From positions 1 through 64,000 of the forward strand of contig JADNYV010000019.1 of assembly GCA_015501055.1 (NCBI GenBank): 64,000 nucleotides of DNA, written 5' to 3'. The DNA comes from Mucidula mucida. Lineage: Eukaryota; Basidiomycota; Agaricomycetes; Agaricales; Physalacriaceae. Positions 10,812 through 22,477 of this stretch are shown piece by piece (positions within the stretch are counted from its first letter, which is position 1; every line of letters starts with the position of its first letter). The notes beneath the pieces were generated by a model. It searched no databases. It was not told where the DNA came from and was given only the letters and a program-made list of their open reading frames with translations. Made by a program: the position numbers and the translations under genes.

Positions 10812-12006
10812 ATGGCTGCTCTTTCTTTCGACGAACACTTCGTTGCTCCCAAATTCTTCAACCGTATCTCTGAAGTAGAGGAAGGCTTACTCTTCTACGA
10901 TAAACTCGCCATGCCTATTGTGCCTGCGACCTTCGACAACGTTATCATCACAGAATGTCTTTCCGCAACGGAGAACTCTAGCGTCTACAGCGGCTACTTT
11001 CTGGACCGTGGCGGCAAGCGCTACGAGGACTATGATGTTGCTTTCAAGTTCGGAGATGAAGCACAATTATGTCACGAAGCCGAGAAATATGACAAGATGT
11101 CCAGACTACAGGGAAAGGCGATTCCCCACCTGATTGGGCTCGCCTTTGCGAAACTGACAAGAGGCGGCTACTTCGCTTGTCTCATGACGGAGAAGTTTGG
11201 CTCTTCCTTGGACTGTAAGCTAATTTCTCTAATGCGCTCAGAAAAGTACGTCGTTCTAGATTGTGTCTTCTTGTGTAACTCATCTTCGTTCAGGGCTATC
11301 ATTCTCAATCACCTACAATCTGTGCACGACAAGGGCTTGATTCATGATTTCAAGGAGAGTAATGTGTTGCAACGAGGAACAGAGTTTCGACTTGTCGATT
11401 TCGACCACATGCGGGAAACACACAAATGCACCGGGTCCAGAGACGTCATCGACTTCGCACAGCAGCCCGAATCATTCACAATGGAAGACTGGAGGGCGAT
11501 CTGCCCTTATGTACGTGTCCCTGCGTTGGACATGGACTTTTGGGATGATGGTGTGTGCTTCAAGATCCTTCAACTTCAATCGTAACCTTGACTGAATTGA
11601 GTAGGCACGGTCTCTGTAAAAGGGTACAGATGGAAAAAGGATGGCTTGCCGTCGGCTAGAATCATGAAGCTTCTTTTTCCCCGCGCCCTTCACGCCAAAT
11701 ATGATGATACTAAGCAACTTTCCGAGCTTCTTCAGCTCTATTTTAAGCACGTACAGACTCTACTCCAGAGCGGGAGACGCGATGTGGACTACCTGACAGC
11801 TCACATCAGCGAGACTGCAGCGCACGTGGAAGAGGAATGGCTCCGCAGGTACGTTCGTTCCACTGTGTCCGCGTCTGTCACATCAGCTCATATATTCATC
11901 GAACAGTCAGAAAAAGCGCCACGCACCTGTGGAGCCACCGGCGCGAGCTGTAAGGGCGCGTGTGACTAAACCACTTCGTCGTGCAGCGCGGACAGCGGCA
12001 CGTTAA
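10812..12006 (+). CDS. FunK1-type protein kinase, copy 2
   Basis: Four exons with one continuous frame from the ATG at 10812 to the TAA at 12004-12006, about 335 residues. The N lobe carries NSSVYSGYF and RYEDYDVAFKFGDE (candidate ATP-site Lys). The C lobe has IHDFKESNVL in place of IHADFKESNVL, because one codon is missing just before the catalytic Asp, then RLVDFDHM as the metal-binding motif. The tail is strongly basic and could be a nuclear signal. Introns begin after RSEK, after MDFWDDG and after WLRR. It stands in tandem behind copy 1, with about 250 bases between them. Kinase activity is plausible but the loop change leaves it open. Confidence 0.8.
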
Positions 12007-12264
12007 GTGCTCTCTGCTATTTACTCTCTTTGTATCTCTCGTATCAAGTCTCAACGGATCAGTGTATGTAGTATAGCCATTTACCCTTTCGGAAATGCGT
12101 GATAGCGGTGTATAGCGGTGTAGTCGTGCTCAGAAGTCGACAAATTTCTCACCCATTTGAATCGACCCACAAGTATTAGAGGATACCTTTGTAGCGCTAC
12201 ACTCTACTGTGAATGTACGCAAAAGTCGTGGTTAAGATGTGCAAGTCATGAACATGATCTACAA

Positions 12265-13472
12265 TTATAACTGAGAAGATTGTTTGCGAAGCCAAGGAAC
12301 CAGCTCTGCTAAGCTAATTCCCTTCAAGATAGACCAAAGATATCTACTCTGGGCGGAGGTGCTCAACAATTCCCTCCGTCCGAGTTTGACGACTATGTTG
12401 TGATCACAGAGATAGCGTTGAAGCTCCACCCATTCCGCCTCGATGTAATCAAAGCTGATGTTCTCGAACACAAAGAGTAGGGTGAGATGGCGAAGGTTAC
12501 GGACATCTGAAATATATGCCACGAGCCTCCGGATGAATAAAGGGAGAGATACTTTATGGAAAGTAAATCGACCCAACGTCAGAGATGTCAGAGCTGGAAG
12601 AAGCGCTTGTGGCAGAGCGTCAAAGGCGTCTGTCTCACTCGGGAAGGCTGCAAATTAAATGTCAAGTAAGAATCAGTTGCGAAGGCACATGTCGACGCAC
12701 CGTATGACTCTAGTTCGAGTGTCGTCAACGCATCTCCGAAGCGAGAACAAAATGACTGAAAGCTGGCCAATGGAAAGCGGTCGAGGTTCAACCGCAGGAC
12801 ATTAACTCGGCTGAAAGATATGGGACCGCCACCAGGGACAAGCAGCCATTCAAACGAGTTGTACACGATGACCGTGAGGAAAGATGGCGTTAACTTCACC
12901 TCGCTAGCACCATGTAGATTATAGTGAGACTCGAACAGGGAGATACGGTGCACTGAAGATGGTATGGCGTAAATGTAATCCATATCCGCCTCCTTTGTTA
13001 GAGAGAAGTCCAAATCAACGGACTGAAGGGATGGGCTGCGCAGACAATACAGGACAGCATTACGAAGTACCGGCGAAGGCACCTTTGATAGACCATCATT
13101 CGGAAGCGACGATAGACTCAAATGCACTGTATGTGTACATCTAGAAATGATGTCCGCGAAAAGAGCGGCAATTTCGTCGCGATTCCATCTGTGAGTGAAC
13201 CAAAAGCCGCTCAGCTCGATAGACAACCGCTTGACATATGGAAGTACGCATCGGGGTAGGTCTACCCAGTATTGCACAGGATCCCGCCGGTAGACGTTTG
13301 TCAGATTTCTCTGATCTGTACGCAATCGCAGGGTATGGAACAGATGGCGGCGGCTAGGATAGACCCACTCTGTGCAACATAGCGAGCATGCCCGTAAAGT
13401 GGGAAGATGATGGGAGTTATGTGCGATGATTTCCTCAATGATATCGATTGGTAGCTGTGGAATGTGTTGCAT
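12265..13472 (-). CDS. F-box protein with leucine-rich C-terminal region
   Basis: The ATG at 13472 starts MQHIPQLPIDIIEEII, an F-box of about 45 residues that should bind Skp1 in an SCF ubiquitin ligase. The rest is a loose leucine-rich region, as in the many F-box proteins of Agaricomycetes. One intron lies at 12648-12700 (GTGCGT...GCAG) and joins LESY to FPSETDAFDALPQ in frame. The stop is at 12265. Total length is about 385 residues, with no frame break. The substrate is unknown. Confidence 0.82.
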
Positions 13473-13896
13473 AGAAGCTTCAGGTAGCAAGACTGCCGAG
13501 GAGTGAAGAAAATCTTCGGAGATGGCGAGCCAGTCGGTGTTTAGCGTGTTGATATCACGTTGAGACGCGTTCCAGTGGGCTGTTGCTCATTGCGTTAAGT
13601 CAAGTCGTTTTCAGGGGTACCGTCGTTGTTGATTCCGGCGCGGCCGGTACGATGTCGTTACGTGCGCAATTCAACAAGCTCCCTGGGAGTACTTCGGGTT
13701 GCTTTCGCGCGTATCAGCTGTATCAGCCCCAGAAACTGTCGAGCTCCTTATGCAAAACAGGCAAGGCGAATCTATCGTAGAAGAGTATAGTGCTAAGTTA
13801 TGAGGAACGTAACTCGGTGGCACTAAATAGGGGTGAGAAGCATTTCCTATTTTACTCGAGCGATCGCGGCGCCGCGTCCTCTTTTTCTCAACGTTC

Positions 13897-15854
13897 ATGG
13901 GAGTGTTGGGCTTGACGCCTTTTCTGCAAAAAGCATGGTCAGTATCCCTATCTCGTATAGAATACGCTTGACGCGCTTCTCTTAGTCCTGAAGTAATCAA
14001 ACTATTACCAGAGCGTCTAAAGAGTCTTGCTGGGAGCAGAATTGTAATGTGCGCTCAAAAGTCATTTCTCGAGAGTTTGCTTTTGACCCTGAACACAGCG
14101 ACGGAACACTAATAACTCAACGTCTCCACTTTGTGGCGCTTCCACACCCTTACCGACACGTTCTGGGCTGGTATAGACTGGTTAAAGAACTCCAAGATTT
14201 CAACGTAAATGCTATATGCGTTTTTGATGGCAAGGAGCGTAATATTGCGAAGGCCAAAGAGGTATGCGACTTACCGAGGCGTGAATTCCTATGTTGATTG
14301 TTTCCAGACCCTAAAGAGACAAGAGACGAGGAGACTGACGACTGCCCGAGAGATTATCGAAAATGACCGGCTAGAGCGGCTTAAAAATCTCGGAGGTGTC
14401 TTGCATAAATTTCGATCTTTGGACGCGTCGGGGCGACATCGTGTTGTCGATATGATGCGCGAATCCGCCCCAAAGGATGAACCACCGCCCTTTGTACTCT
14501 CGGACAATCTCTTTGCTCCTTCGGGTTGGCGTTCTTCCTTCGTTGAGTGACTCTCGCTAATGCAGATCTAGACGTCGTCTTGCAGGATTACCCTGTTGTA
14601 GAGCACTTGGAGATTGATTTTAGCCAGATCCAATCCGGACCAATAGCATCCTATTTATCGGTCGAACAGTTTATGGACGAGGATATCAGACTACTCAAAG
14701 CCGACACATATGAAGATTCTTCACGAACTAACCTAGAACAATATATACCACCGTCAGTAAGCATTTCTGCCAACCTCGTCAAGTCCTTTGTGTGAAGTTT
14801 TCATTTTCAGCCGAGGACCAGAACACCGCCAATAGCGTTAACGCCACCACAAGACCGAGACATAGCTAATGCACTATTATCGCTGTATCAAGACTTCCGG
14901 GACAGCATTCCAAAGCTCATTTCCATTCCCGCTGCACCTGTGCCATCTACTTCTGATGATCCTGAAGCACGCACGGAATACATGATGAGCAAAGGCCAAT
15001 ATCAGCTTGTTCTCGATGAGAATCGACTATGGGACCGTCTACGGGATGGATACCAGACTGTCGATACCGTCACCGAAGCTCTCCAGACTGTGTACGACAA
15101 AAGTTCGTGCATGTCTGATTCCTATGCCCGTCGCACGAATCCCCCCACCTCAAAGACCTACGCGGAGTGTAGAGAAATCATCGAGGCTATGGGTGTCCCA
15201 TGTATCGAAACCGAAGGACCGTACGAGGCAGAGGCTCTGGCGTCTTCTCTCGTCATCAATGGTTTGGCGGATTACGTTGCTAGTGAAGACACGGTACATT
15301 TGTCAACGGTCATCGCACCGTAAATGTTCTGACTAGTTGTTTAGGATGTCGTCGTATACGACGCGCCACTGCTTCGTAACCTGACAAATAGGCAAGGCCC
15401 TCTTATGATTCTCTCTGGCCCCGAGATCCGTGAAGGGCTTCAACTCTCTCGCCCGCGCTTCGTAGACTTTGCTCTTCTTCTTGGTACGGACTTTTCGGAG
15501 CGCATCAAGAATGTCGGTCCTGCCCGAGCACTCAAGTTCATCAAGGAACACGGGACGATCGAGGCTATAGTGAATAAAGAAACCAAGTATCCTCCCCGGA
15601 CAAATTTGGACACGTACTTGGAGGAAGTGACGGTCGCTCGAAATGTCTTCCACACACTGCCGCCGGTCCCGCAGTCTGCGGTTGAGGCCAAGGGCCAGAG
15701 GAACGAGGCCAAGGTACGCGCGATCATGGCAAAATATAATCTTGCGCGGGAGGTGGGATGGGATCATGAAACTGCCCTCACAGGCAATTTCTTCAGCGAC
15801 AATCCCAGCTCGGGGGCCCAGCCCGACATATCAACATATGGGCTTTATGTATAG
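13897..15854 (+). CDS. FEN1/XPG-family structure-specific nuclease
   Basis: The ATG at 13897 starts MGVLGLTPFLQKA, the usual XPG N-terminal opening. Splicing at GTGCGC (14047) and CAG (14098) yields RIVIDGTLI and then ICVFDGKERN. A charged linker follows. The internal domain has MGVPCIETEGPYEAEALAS and SEDTDVVVYDAP (joined over the intron at about 15293-15343), then LLLGTDFSERIKNVGPARAL, the helix-turn-helix with a further catalytic Asp. All the acidic metal ligands expected in this family can be seen. Such enzymes cut flaps and other branched DNA. The size (about 500 residues) and the long linker set it apart from canonical FEN1, so I give no symbol. The join near 14522-14564 needs an unusually short intron of about 41 bases. 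Confidence 0.82.
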
Positions 15855-16074
15855 CTCACAATATACAAGCGGCTTATGATTCCGCAGACTAGAATCTTAT
15901 TTCGCTTGACTAAGTTGTCTCTTCTTTCCCTTGTGGACGTAAGGTTGTATCAATGTATGTCGTATTATCCCTCCAGTCCGACCTGATGGACTTTCATTGT
16001 CACTGAACGCTGTTCAGTACTGAACAGCCGTCATTCATACTAACATTTGATTCGGGTGTCATAGCGCCTAGCGA

Positions 16075-18041
16075 ATGCCGGGCACTTCCCACGGACCTCT
16101 TCAGGATAAATACTTAAGTCGCGAGGCGGCTTTTACTCTCATCACCAGCAGCATGTATTCTGTACCCGCTACATCTCGTGTCATCCTTGACAGTCTTCTC
16201 AAAGATGATAGGCTTTCCCTACCTTCAGAGGTCGTTGCCTTTGCAAACGATGTCGTTTATTCTGGCAATGATCTACCTTACCTCCGTGTGTTTCTTCTCG
16301 TACTAATTCTATTGAGAACCTGACTAGTTCTTCGACATGCTAGCCGTACCTTTCAAGTTTACTGAGGCAATTGCTGCTCTCAAAGGACTTGAAGCTAGTT
16401 TCGCTGCAGCTCTAGCGGAGCGACGCTTTGGACCCTCTGTACGCGCCGGAAAGGTGGAGATCAATACCGATCACGCGGCACTATTTGTGTTTTCTGCATT
16501 TACAGTAACCGTGAATGGGAAACCAGCCTTGACAGAGTTCGTCCCAAAGTTGAGAGACTGGGATATTCACGACAGTTTGAAGTATCGATAGTGAGTTGAA
16601 CTTGACCTTTTTCTCACTCACTCAGGCTGGTCACAGTCGGCAGATGGCCACGAATATTATCGAACCAAAGATGGTCGTTATTTCCATCTCCATGGGAGCT
16701 TGAACGCGGGCCCGACACAAAAGATGGTTGGGTAGATCCGACGCGTATTGACATTACCGACGAAGCGCAAATCCAAGCCGTATACGCCGAGGTCGTCGCT
16801 AAATTCGACGCAGAAACAATTCAAACTCTCGCCAATGACACGCATCACCAAGCTGGCGTCATCTGCTACAGGGATGAAGGTAACGAAAGCGTAATGCACC
16901 CCCTTCCTATCTGAACTGTAGTTTAGAACTCGAGAATGTCGAGCAAGCCCAAGCCATTAAGAATTGCCCAATTTACGAACTCCATCAGCCGGATAGTCCG
17001 ACAGAACCGTGTCCATGGCCCAGAGCAACATCCAACAGGTGCCTTTCTGGCATCAAGGTACTTGAATTCACACGCATCATAGCCGCCCCGGCAATCGGCC
17101 GTTCCTTGGCGGAAAATGGCGCCACAGTTCTTCGGATCACATCTCCGAACAACCCCGACTTTCATTCGCTAAACGTAGACCTGTCGTGCGGCAAGCTCAA
17201 TGCCTTCCTGGATCTCAAAACCGACGCAGGAAAGGCTCGTTGTCGCGAGCTCATCGCTGATGCCGACGTGATCATTGACGGGTGAGCTCTCATCGTGCCT
17301 CCAACGAGGCGCAGTCTAAACTTGCCATGATGTATTTAGATATCGTCCTGGCTGTTTGGAACGTCTCGGCTTCGGGAAAGATGCTGTCAACGCTATGATT
17401 TCTCATCGCCAGAATCGAGGCATCGTTTACGTCCGCGAAAACACTTATGGCTTCCATGGACCATGGAAGCACCGCTCAGGCTGGCAGCAAATCGCGGATT
17501 GCTTCACGGGCGTGTCGTGGACGTTCGGGAGGAAGCTGGGCCTGGACGAGCCCGTGGTGCCTATCTTCCCCAACGCAGACTTTGGCACGGGCGCTATTGG
17601 GAACATCGCTGTCATGCATGCTCTGTATCTGCGTTCTATCCAGGCGAGTGGTCCTCGCGCATATACCACGGGGGCAGCGTTATTCATAGACTCTATTACA
17701 CAGGGCGGGTCATATGGCGTGGATGTTTCGCTCTCGTACTACGATATTGGCTCAAGACCCTCGGGTTGTACTCAGAGGAAGTGTGGCAGGCTATTCGCCC
17801 TGACGTTCCCATACGCCACGACTGGGACATGCTCATGATGCTGAGAGCTGTTTTGCCGAAGATGATCAAGGATCGTCCAGATGTGTTCGCTAACGCCGAT
17901 TTTTGGCAGTTAATTGACGCACCAAGCTATGGTGGTGTGGTCCGGGTGCCAAAGGCTGTCATCCGATATAGTGGTGGACTCGAGCTGGGTTATGAACGAC
18001 CTCCAACCCAAAACGGAGAGGATCCTGCGGAGTGGCCGTAG
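16075..18041 (+). CDS. CaiB/BaiF-type CoA-transferase (family III), one apparent frameshift
   Basis: Family III CoA-transferases move CoA between carboxylic acids. Landmarks in order: SLPSEVV, INTDHAALFVFSAF, an insert domain, KVLEFTRIIAAPAIGRSLAE, DLSCGKLNAFLDLKT, ADVIIDGYRPGCLERLGFG, VYVRENTYG and GWQQIADCFTGVSW. The first ATG is at 16075; the in-frame ATG at 16153 (MYSVPATSR) fits family length as well. Near 17742 the frame changes by one base between SLSYY and YWLKTLGLYSEEVW, so either the gene is broken or a base was lost in assembly. The 60 bases at 17644-17703 look like either an in-frame exon or a GC...AG intron. The stop is at 18041. Confidence 0.78.
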
Positions 18042-19588
18042 ATTAAACTAGTGTCAAGCAGATGAATTGAAGCTTTGTTCGAAGGTAGCGTGGCGCAGTT
18101 GCGGAGTTGAGCTTCTCCCTTGAACCTTTTCTTCCTCTCAGGATAACTCAATCTACATACATCCGGTACGTCTTCTCTCAAGTACGGCTGAGAAGCTCAT
18201 ACTGAAGTAGTCTTGAAGCGCCGTACTGCAAGAAATATAAGATATGTTCATGAGTCGTCAATTCAAGACTTTAGACTCCTCCCAGAGTGGACGGTTCTCC
18301 TTCAAGCAACGCAATACCAGTATATGGAACTACTGTGGCACCTGAGCATCCTCTGGCTGGCATCTAAGAGGGAGTCGAGGACCCCAATCAGCAGCAGCCG
18401 TCCATTTTCTTGTGTCCTGATGCATGCCAAGATCCGTGTCAATTTCAATGCAAGATTGAAAGCTGGCGGAGCCCGGTTTGCCGTATACTTGTGTACATAG
18501 TCGATGAGGCGCGACGCATAAGACCGTCTCGACGTCCACACTCTCGGCTATCCACATAAATCACAGCGCAAGCGGATGGCGGAGTCTGCTACCATTGAGG
18601 TCCTTTGTTCAAGGAAATGATATTCGGGCGGATGGAGCTCTCAACGAAAAGGCTTTGGAAATCACCGATTCATTAGTACACTCACAAACGGTTCAGGCAA
18701 GTCGTCAACACCATGATGCCTTCCTAGACAGTGCCAGACTTTTAGGACTCGGATTTGGCCAAAACTGCAGCAAAAGATCGAACCGTTGAGGCGGATTTGG
18801 ACTGAGTGAGCGAGTCCTGCACAACATTGAAGACTTCACTCTCCCCGCTTTAAGATTTCCTCCTTTTAGCTCGCCTATACCGCTAACGACCTCGGTACTT
18901 CAGAGGTCCAAAAATTACTGCGCCACACTTCAGATTCTGGTATTGTGCGCGAATCAAACTTGAGGTATGCGGGTTGAGCAGAAACTCGTGGATGAGTCCA
19001 CTCGTCGAAGGCAAAGCAGCCACAATCTAAAAAGAGCTCTGCCTACCGCTCGACAAGGAACGAGATCTCTAGTCTGACAGCTCATCTTTTGGATGTGGTC
19101 AACTGGGATCCGAAACGAAAGCCAGATATTGAAATGCAGATGACTACTAATGACATTAGAACCTAGTGCTTCGCTGATGTCCTGTAGGGGGAGGGGGGAG
19201 AAAGCGATTCAGATCCGCGTCAGTGTCCTGCTATACTTTGAGCCTTCCTCCTCTTTACGGCATAGATTTTAGTAAGAGCGTACAGTCAGCGGGGACGAAG
19301 CTGTCAATCATCATCATGGTCAAACTTAAAGTCAAACGCATGGCCTCGCCCCAAATGATCGAATTAATGACAGCGGAAATCGTATTTTACAGACCAACAA
19401 GAAGAGATTTCCGTTTGACGACCTACGTACATAAGTTACTAAGTAATACATTGAAGAACATTAAACAAAGATGTCCTATGATTGTAGGAGGAGGAAAATG
19501 ATAGATAGCATGTGCGGCGTGCGAGATAGCGATAGAGATATGGTGACAAGACGGCGGGGGGAGGGAAGATACAGAGGAGATGACAAGA
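18042..19588. other. 1.5 kb with no supported gene
   Basis: Only short unsupported frames are present, on both strands. A minus-strand stretch around 18330-18557 looks somewhat protein-like but matches no family I know. There are no clear repeats. Confidence 0.4.
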
Positions 19589-21017
19589 TCATAGGATCCC
19601 TGAGTCCTTCAATGCGTTCTGTAATATTGTCTCCTTTACGGCGGCAAAAACGAGGCGCACGTTGGTCGTGTCAGTCGCCTGTGTTAGACTGTTACAAACG
19701 CCAGCACTGTCAGTAGCTGTTCGGTGTTTACGGAGACTACTCACTGTGGATATACACTGAGCCGTGCTCGATTCGCCTGCATGAATCGCCATAATATGTA
19801 CTTGGCCGCTTTGTTGATATCATTGCCGCCAGTGTACTCAGGGAAGTATCGTTCCAGCGGTACCTGTAGCGCTAGGTCAACACTCCCATCCTCAAAAAGA
19901 CGATATGTGGCGCTTACCTTTGGTACTTTGTTCTTGAAGACATCGATTTTATTCAGGAACAATATTATCGATGTCCGCAGGAACCACCGTGAGTTTATCA
20001 CACTCTCAAAAAGGACAAGGGACTCTGCCATGCGGTTCTGTCAAGTTGATCAGCAGGCGCGAAAGCCATAAAAGAAGAGTCGCCTTGCCTGATTTCGCTC
20101 CTCGAGAAGAACCTGATCATACTCGCTTAGCGCAGTGCAGAATATTATACTTGTGACGCTTTCGAAACAATGTATCCATTTCCGCCGTTCAGACCGTTGG
20201 CCGCCAACGTCGAACATGTGTATTCTGGAAGACTGTCAAACTAGCGCGGCTAGGCAGCAAAGGATGTACGCACTGCAGTTGACCCATGGTAAACCTCGTT
20301 TCGGTAATTCCAGTAGTCTTGGCTCGCGCTCGCAGTACATCAGTTTCCGTCGGCTGGTAGCCGGGAGAGCCTATTCGTAGGACTTCGGTAAAGAAACTGG
20401 TGAACTAGGGTAAGGATATGTGAAAGGATGATTGACAATTGACGCACTATGAAGCACTGTCCATCAGGTAAAAGTCACTGGAATGCTCGTCCATCATGAC
20501 GGGGATAATGGGATCCTGCCACAGCTGATGTATAGCGTCTGCAATTTCGGGAGAGAGTGTGAATGCAGAAGAATCATCTAGTCGGTAGTCGAGTATTTGT
20601 TCGGCGAGGACCTGAAAGTTAAGTCAACACGCTGCTTTAATGGATGTAGGAGACGTACCCGGTTGGAATAATTGGCGCAATCTACGCCAATTTTCCTCAT
20701 CGCTTGAACTATTGCCTGGGCTGATTCGAGTACGTTCTTGTACACGGTGCCGCGATACGATTCCAACTCAGTTGGGGTAAAGCCGCCTTGGTGTATAATC
20801 TTCATCTGCTTGACGATGGTCGACTTGCCCGACTCGCCAGAGCCTGAATGTGGCGCCGACGGTGAGCAGTCGTCCCAACGCGGTTGGTGAAAGACGCACC
20901 AAGCAATAAGATCTTGCATTCCTTCTTGAACTTTTTGCTGTCATCTTCAAGCTGCTTGTCTATGAGATCTGAGCGAGCTTTTTCGTCCTTGTCTGCCTGC
21001 GACGCGCAGTTGCCCAT
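19589..21017 (-). CDS. Heterotrimeric G-protein alpha subunit
   Basis: The ATG at 21017 starts [13 protein letters not shown], with Gly2 and Cys4 placed for myristoylation and palmitoylation. Splicing yields the P loop GSGESGKST, the helical domain ([10 protein letters not shown]), the switch I Arg context [17 protein letters not shown], switch [19 protein letters not shown], the guanine-specificity motif FLNKIDVF and the G5 box as TQATDT where TCATDT is common. The C terminus is NALKDSGIL, with no Cys at the pertussis position. The intron after EERNQ begins GCAAGG, a GC...AG intron. Gene length fits a normal alpha subunit of about 355 residues. It couples a membrane receptor to adenylate cyclase or MAP-kinase signalling. 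Fungi have several such genes, so I do not assign a number. Confidence 0.9.
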
Positions 21018-21724
21018 TGTGTATACGAGGTATCACTGAATGAAATGGGTGATGATGATCAAAGAACAGGGTCTGTCAATGTTTGTTGAGTGCTCGTCGT
21101 CGTTATTGAAATCGTGAAACTCGCCTTATGAGCCGTATAGAACAGGCCAGAGGTTGCCAACAAACATTACTCGTCGTCGAGGACGACGTAGAGGAAAGAG
21201 ATTGCCCGTGGGAACAAAGTTGACAGGTACTCATGTCAAGTTGCTGACTAGCAAATTAATTTGTCTCCGCCTAATCAGACCCACACTCAAGTGTAGCTCG
21301 AAACAGGAGGCCGCTAAGACATTTCTGAACGCTAAATCGGCGGAGTCAACACCTCTTTCCGTTGCCTGCGCAAAGCGATGATATCTTGGCTGTGTCTATC
21401 GCATCACTACGTATTCTTGTAGGCTTTGCTGAGTCCCAGGTTGTCGCTATCACGACTCATCATTGATGTGCAATATTCATCAATGGAGGGAGGCGTTCAG
21501 ACGGAGGATTAGCCAATTTGACGCGTCCGCGTCGCCCTTTACCTTTGAGCACTTTTAATTTGTTTTTCCTCGGCCGAACGACTTGTGATCTGATTGTTTT
21601 TGGAGTGGCGGACGCGAATTGCCTGCCTTCTGTCAATCAAGTTGTTGCGCTATACAAGTACAATGGCGCCTCATGTGCTGTAAATTTTACATATCGTACA
21701 CCTCACTACACACGCTGCGAACGT
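21018..21724. other. Intergenic, nothing recognised
   Basis: About 700 bases between the G-alpha start and the 3' end of the SUS1 gene. It should contain the G-alpha promoter. Plus-strand frames at 21154-21381 and 21518-21733 have no support. Confidence 0.4.
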
Positions 21725-22133
21725 CTAGTGTAAAACGTCATAATGCCTCTGGATGCATTCCCTCAAGATCGTGTTGATACGCGCCCGGATATCAGGGGGC
21801 AACAGTTCTACAAAACAACATCAATATCACAATCAAAAGGGTTAGTCAACCAGAAACTAACTATGAGCTTTACCAGACATTTCCTCGCTCAATACATGGA
21901 TGGGAACATCCTCAGCCTGCGATTGCGCATAGGCCCGACTGCTTTGCTGCATTTCCCCCGACCACCCACTCTCTTCCAAAGCGGCTACTAGTGTAGCTTT
22001 CAGCCTGAAGGTTCCTCAGGGTGAGCGAAGACTGTAAGTTCAGTTGAAAAGCTACCAACCGCTCCCATTCGCCCGTCTGGACGATTCGCCGTAGTATCTT
22101 CTGGAACAATATTTCGTTCTCGTCCGCCTGCAT
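21725..22133 (-). CDS. SUS1: SAGA/TREX-2 subunit SUS1 (ENY2)
   Basis: A small three-exon gene easily missed. Exon 1 from the ATG at 22133 encodes ENEILFQKILRRIVQTGEWER. The donor GTTGGT pairs with CAG so that the frame continues LKATLVAALEESGWSGEM. A second intron (GTAAAG...GTAG) leads to ELLPPDIRARINTILREC and a TAG at 21725. The pattern of a helix ending in tGEWERL, then L..L...GW.dE, is diagnostic for ENY2/SUS1. The protein works in the SAGA deubiquitinating module and in the TREX-2 mRNA export complex at nuclear pores. Length is about 95 residues, normal for the family. Confidence 0.85.
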
Positions 22134-22477
22134 CTCAACAGAACTCTCTTATCAAAACGTAGCTACGCCAGTGAAGCAGAGCGACTTCCTGTCCCAATGA
22201 ACGTACGTGACAGAAGGAGTGGAGGTAAGTTGTTGAGATGCCGGCAAGCTTCCCTTTCTAGTCGCCGGCCGGCAACTTACAGCCAGGAATCTCGCAACTG
22301 TCAGCCTCACGCCTTACTCTATGGCAGATACCTTTCTCTTCACTTGTACATAGCTACGGGCCGTGCGACGAATATCGCCGAATGTGCAGTCTACTGGAAT
22401 CAATCTTTTCATTCACGACTACCGGCGAGGCTTGCCTAGAGACCTCGAGAACACATCAGTATCCGAGCTCTCATACT

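Noticed and set aside
12588..13490. Start of the F-box gene at 13490
   Set aside because: The codon there is TTG; the first ATG in frame is at 13472, just before the F-box.
13671..14000. 109-codon minus-strand frame
   Set aside because: Overlaps the first exons of the FEN/XPG gene on the other strand and shows no domain.
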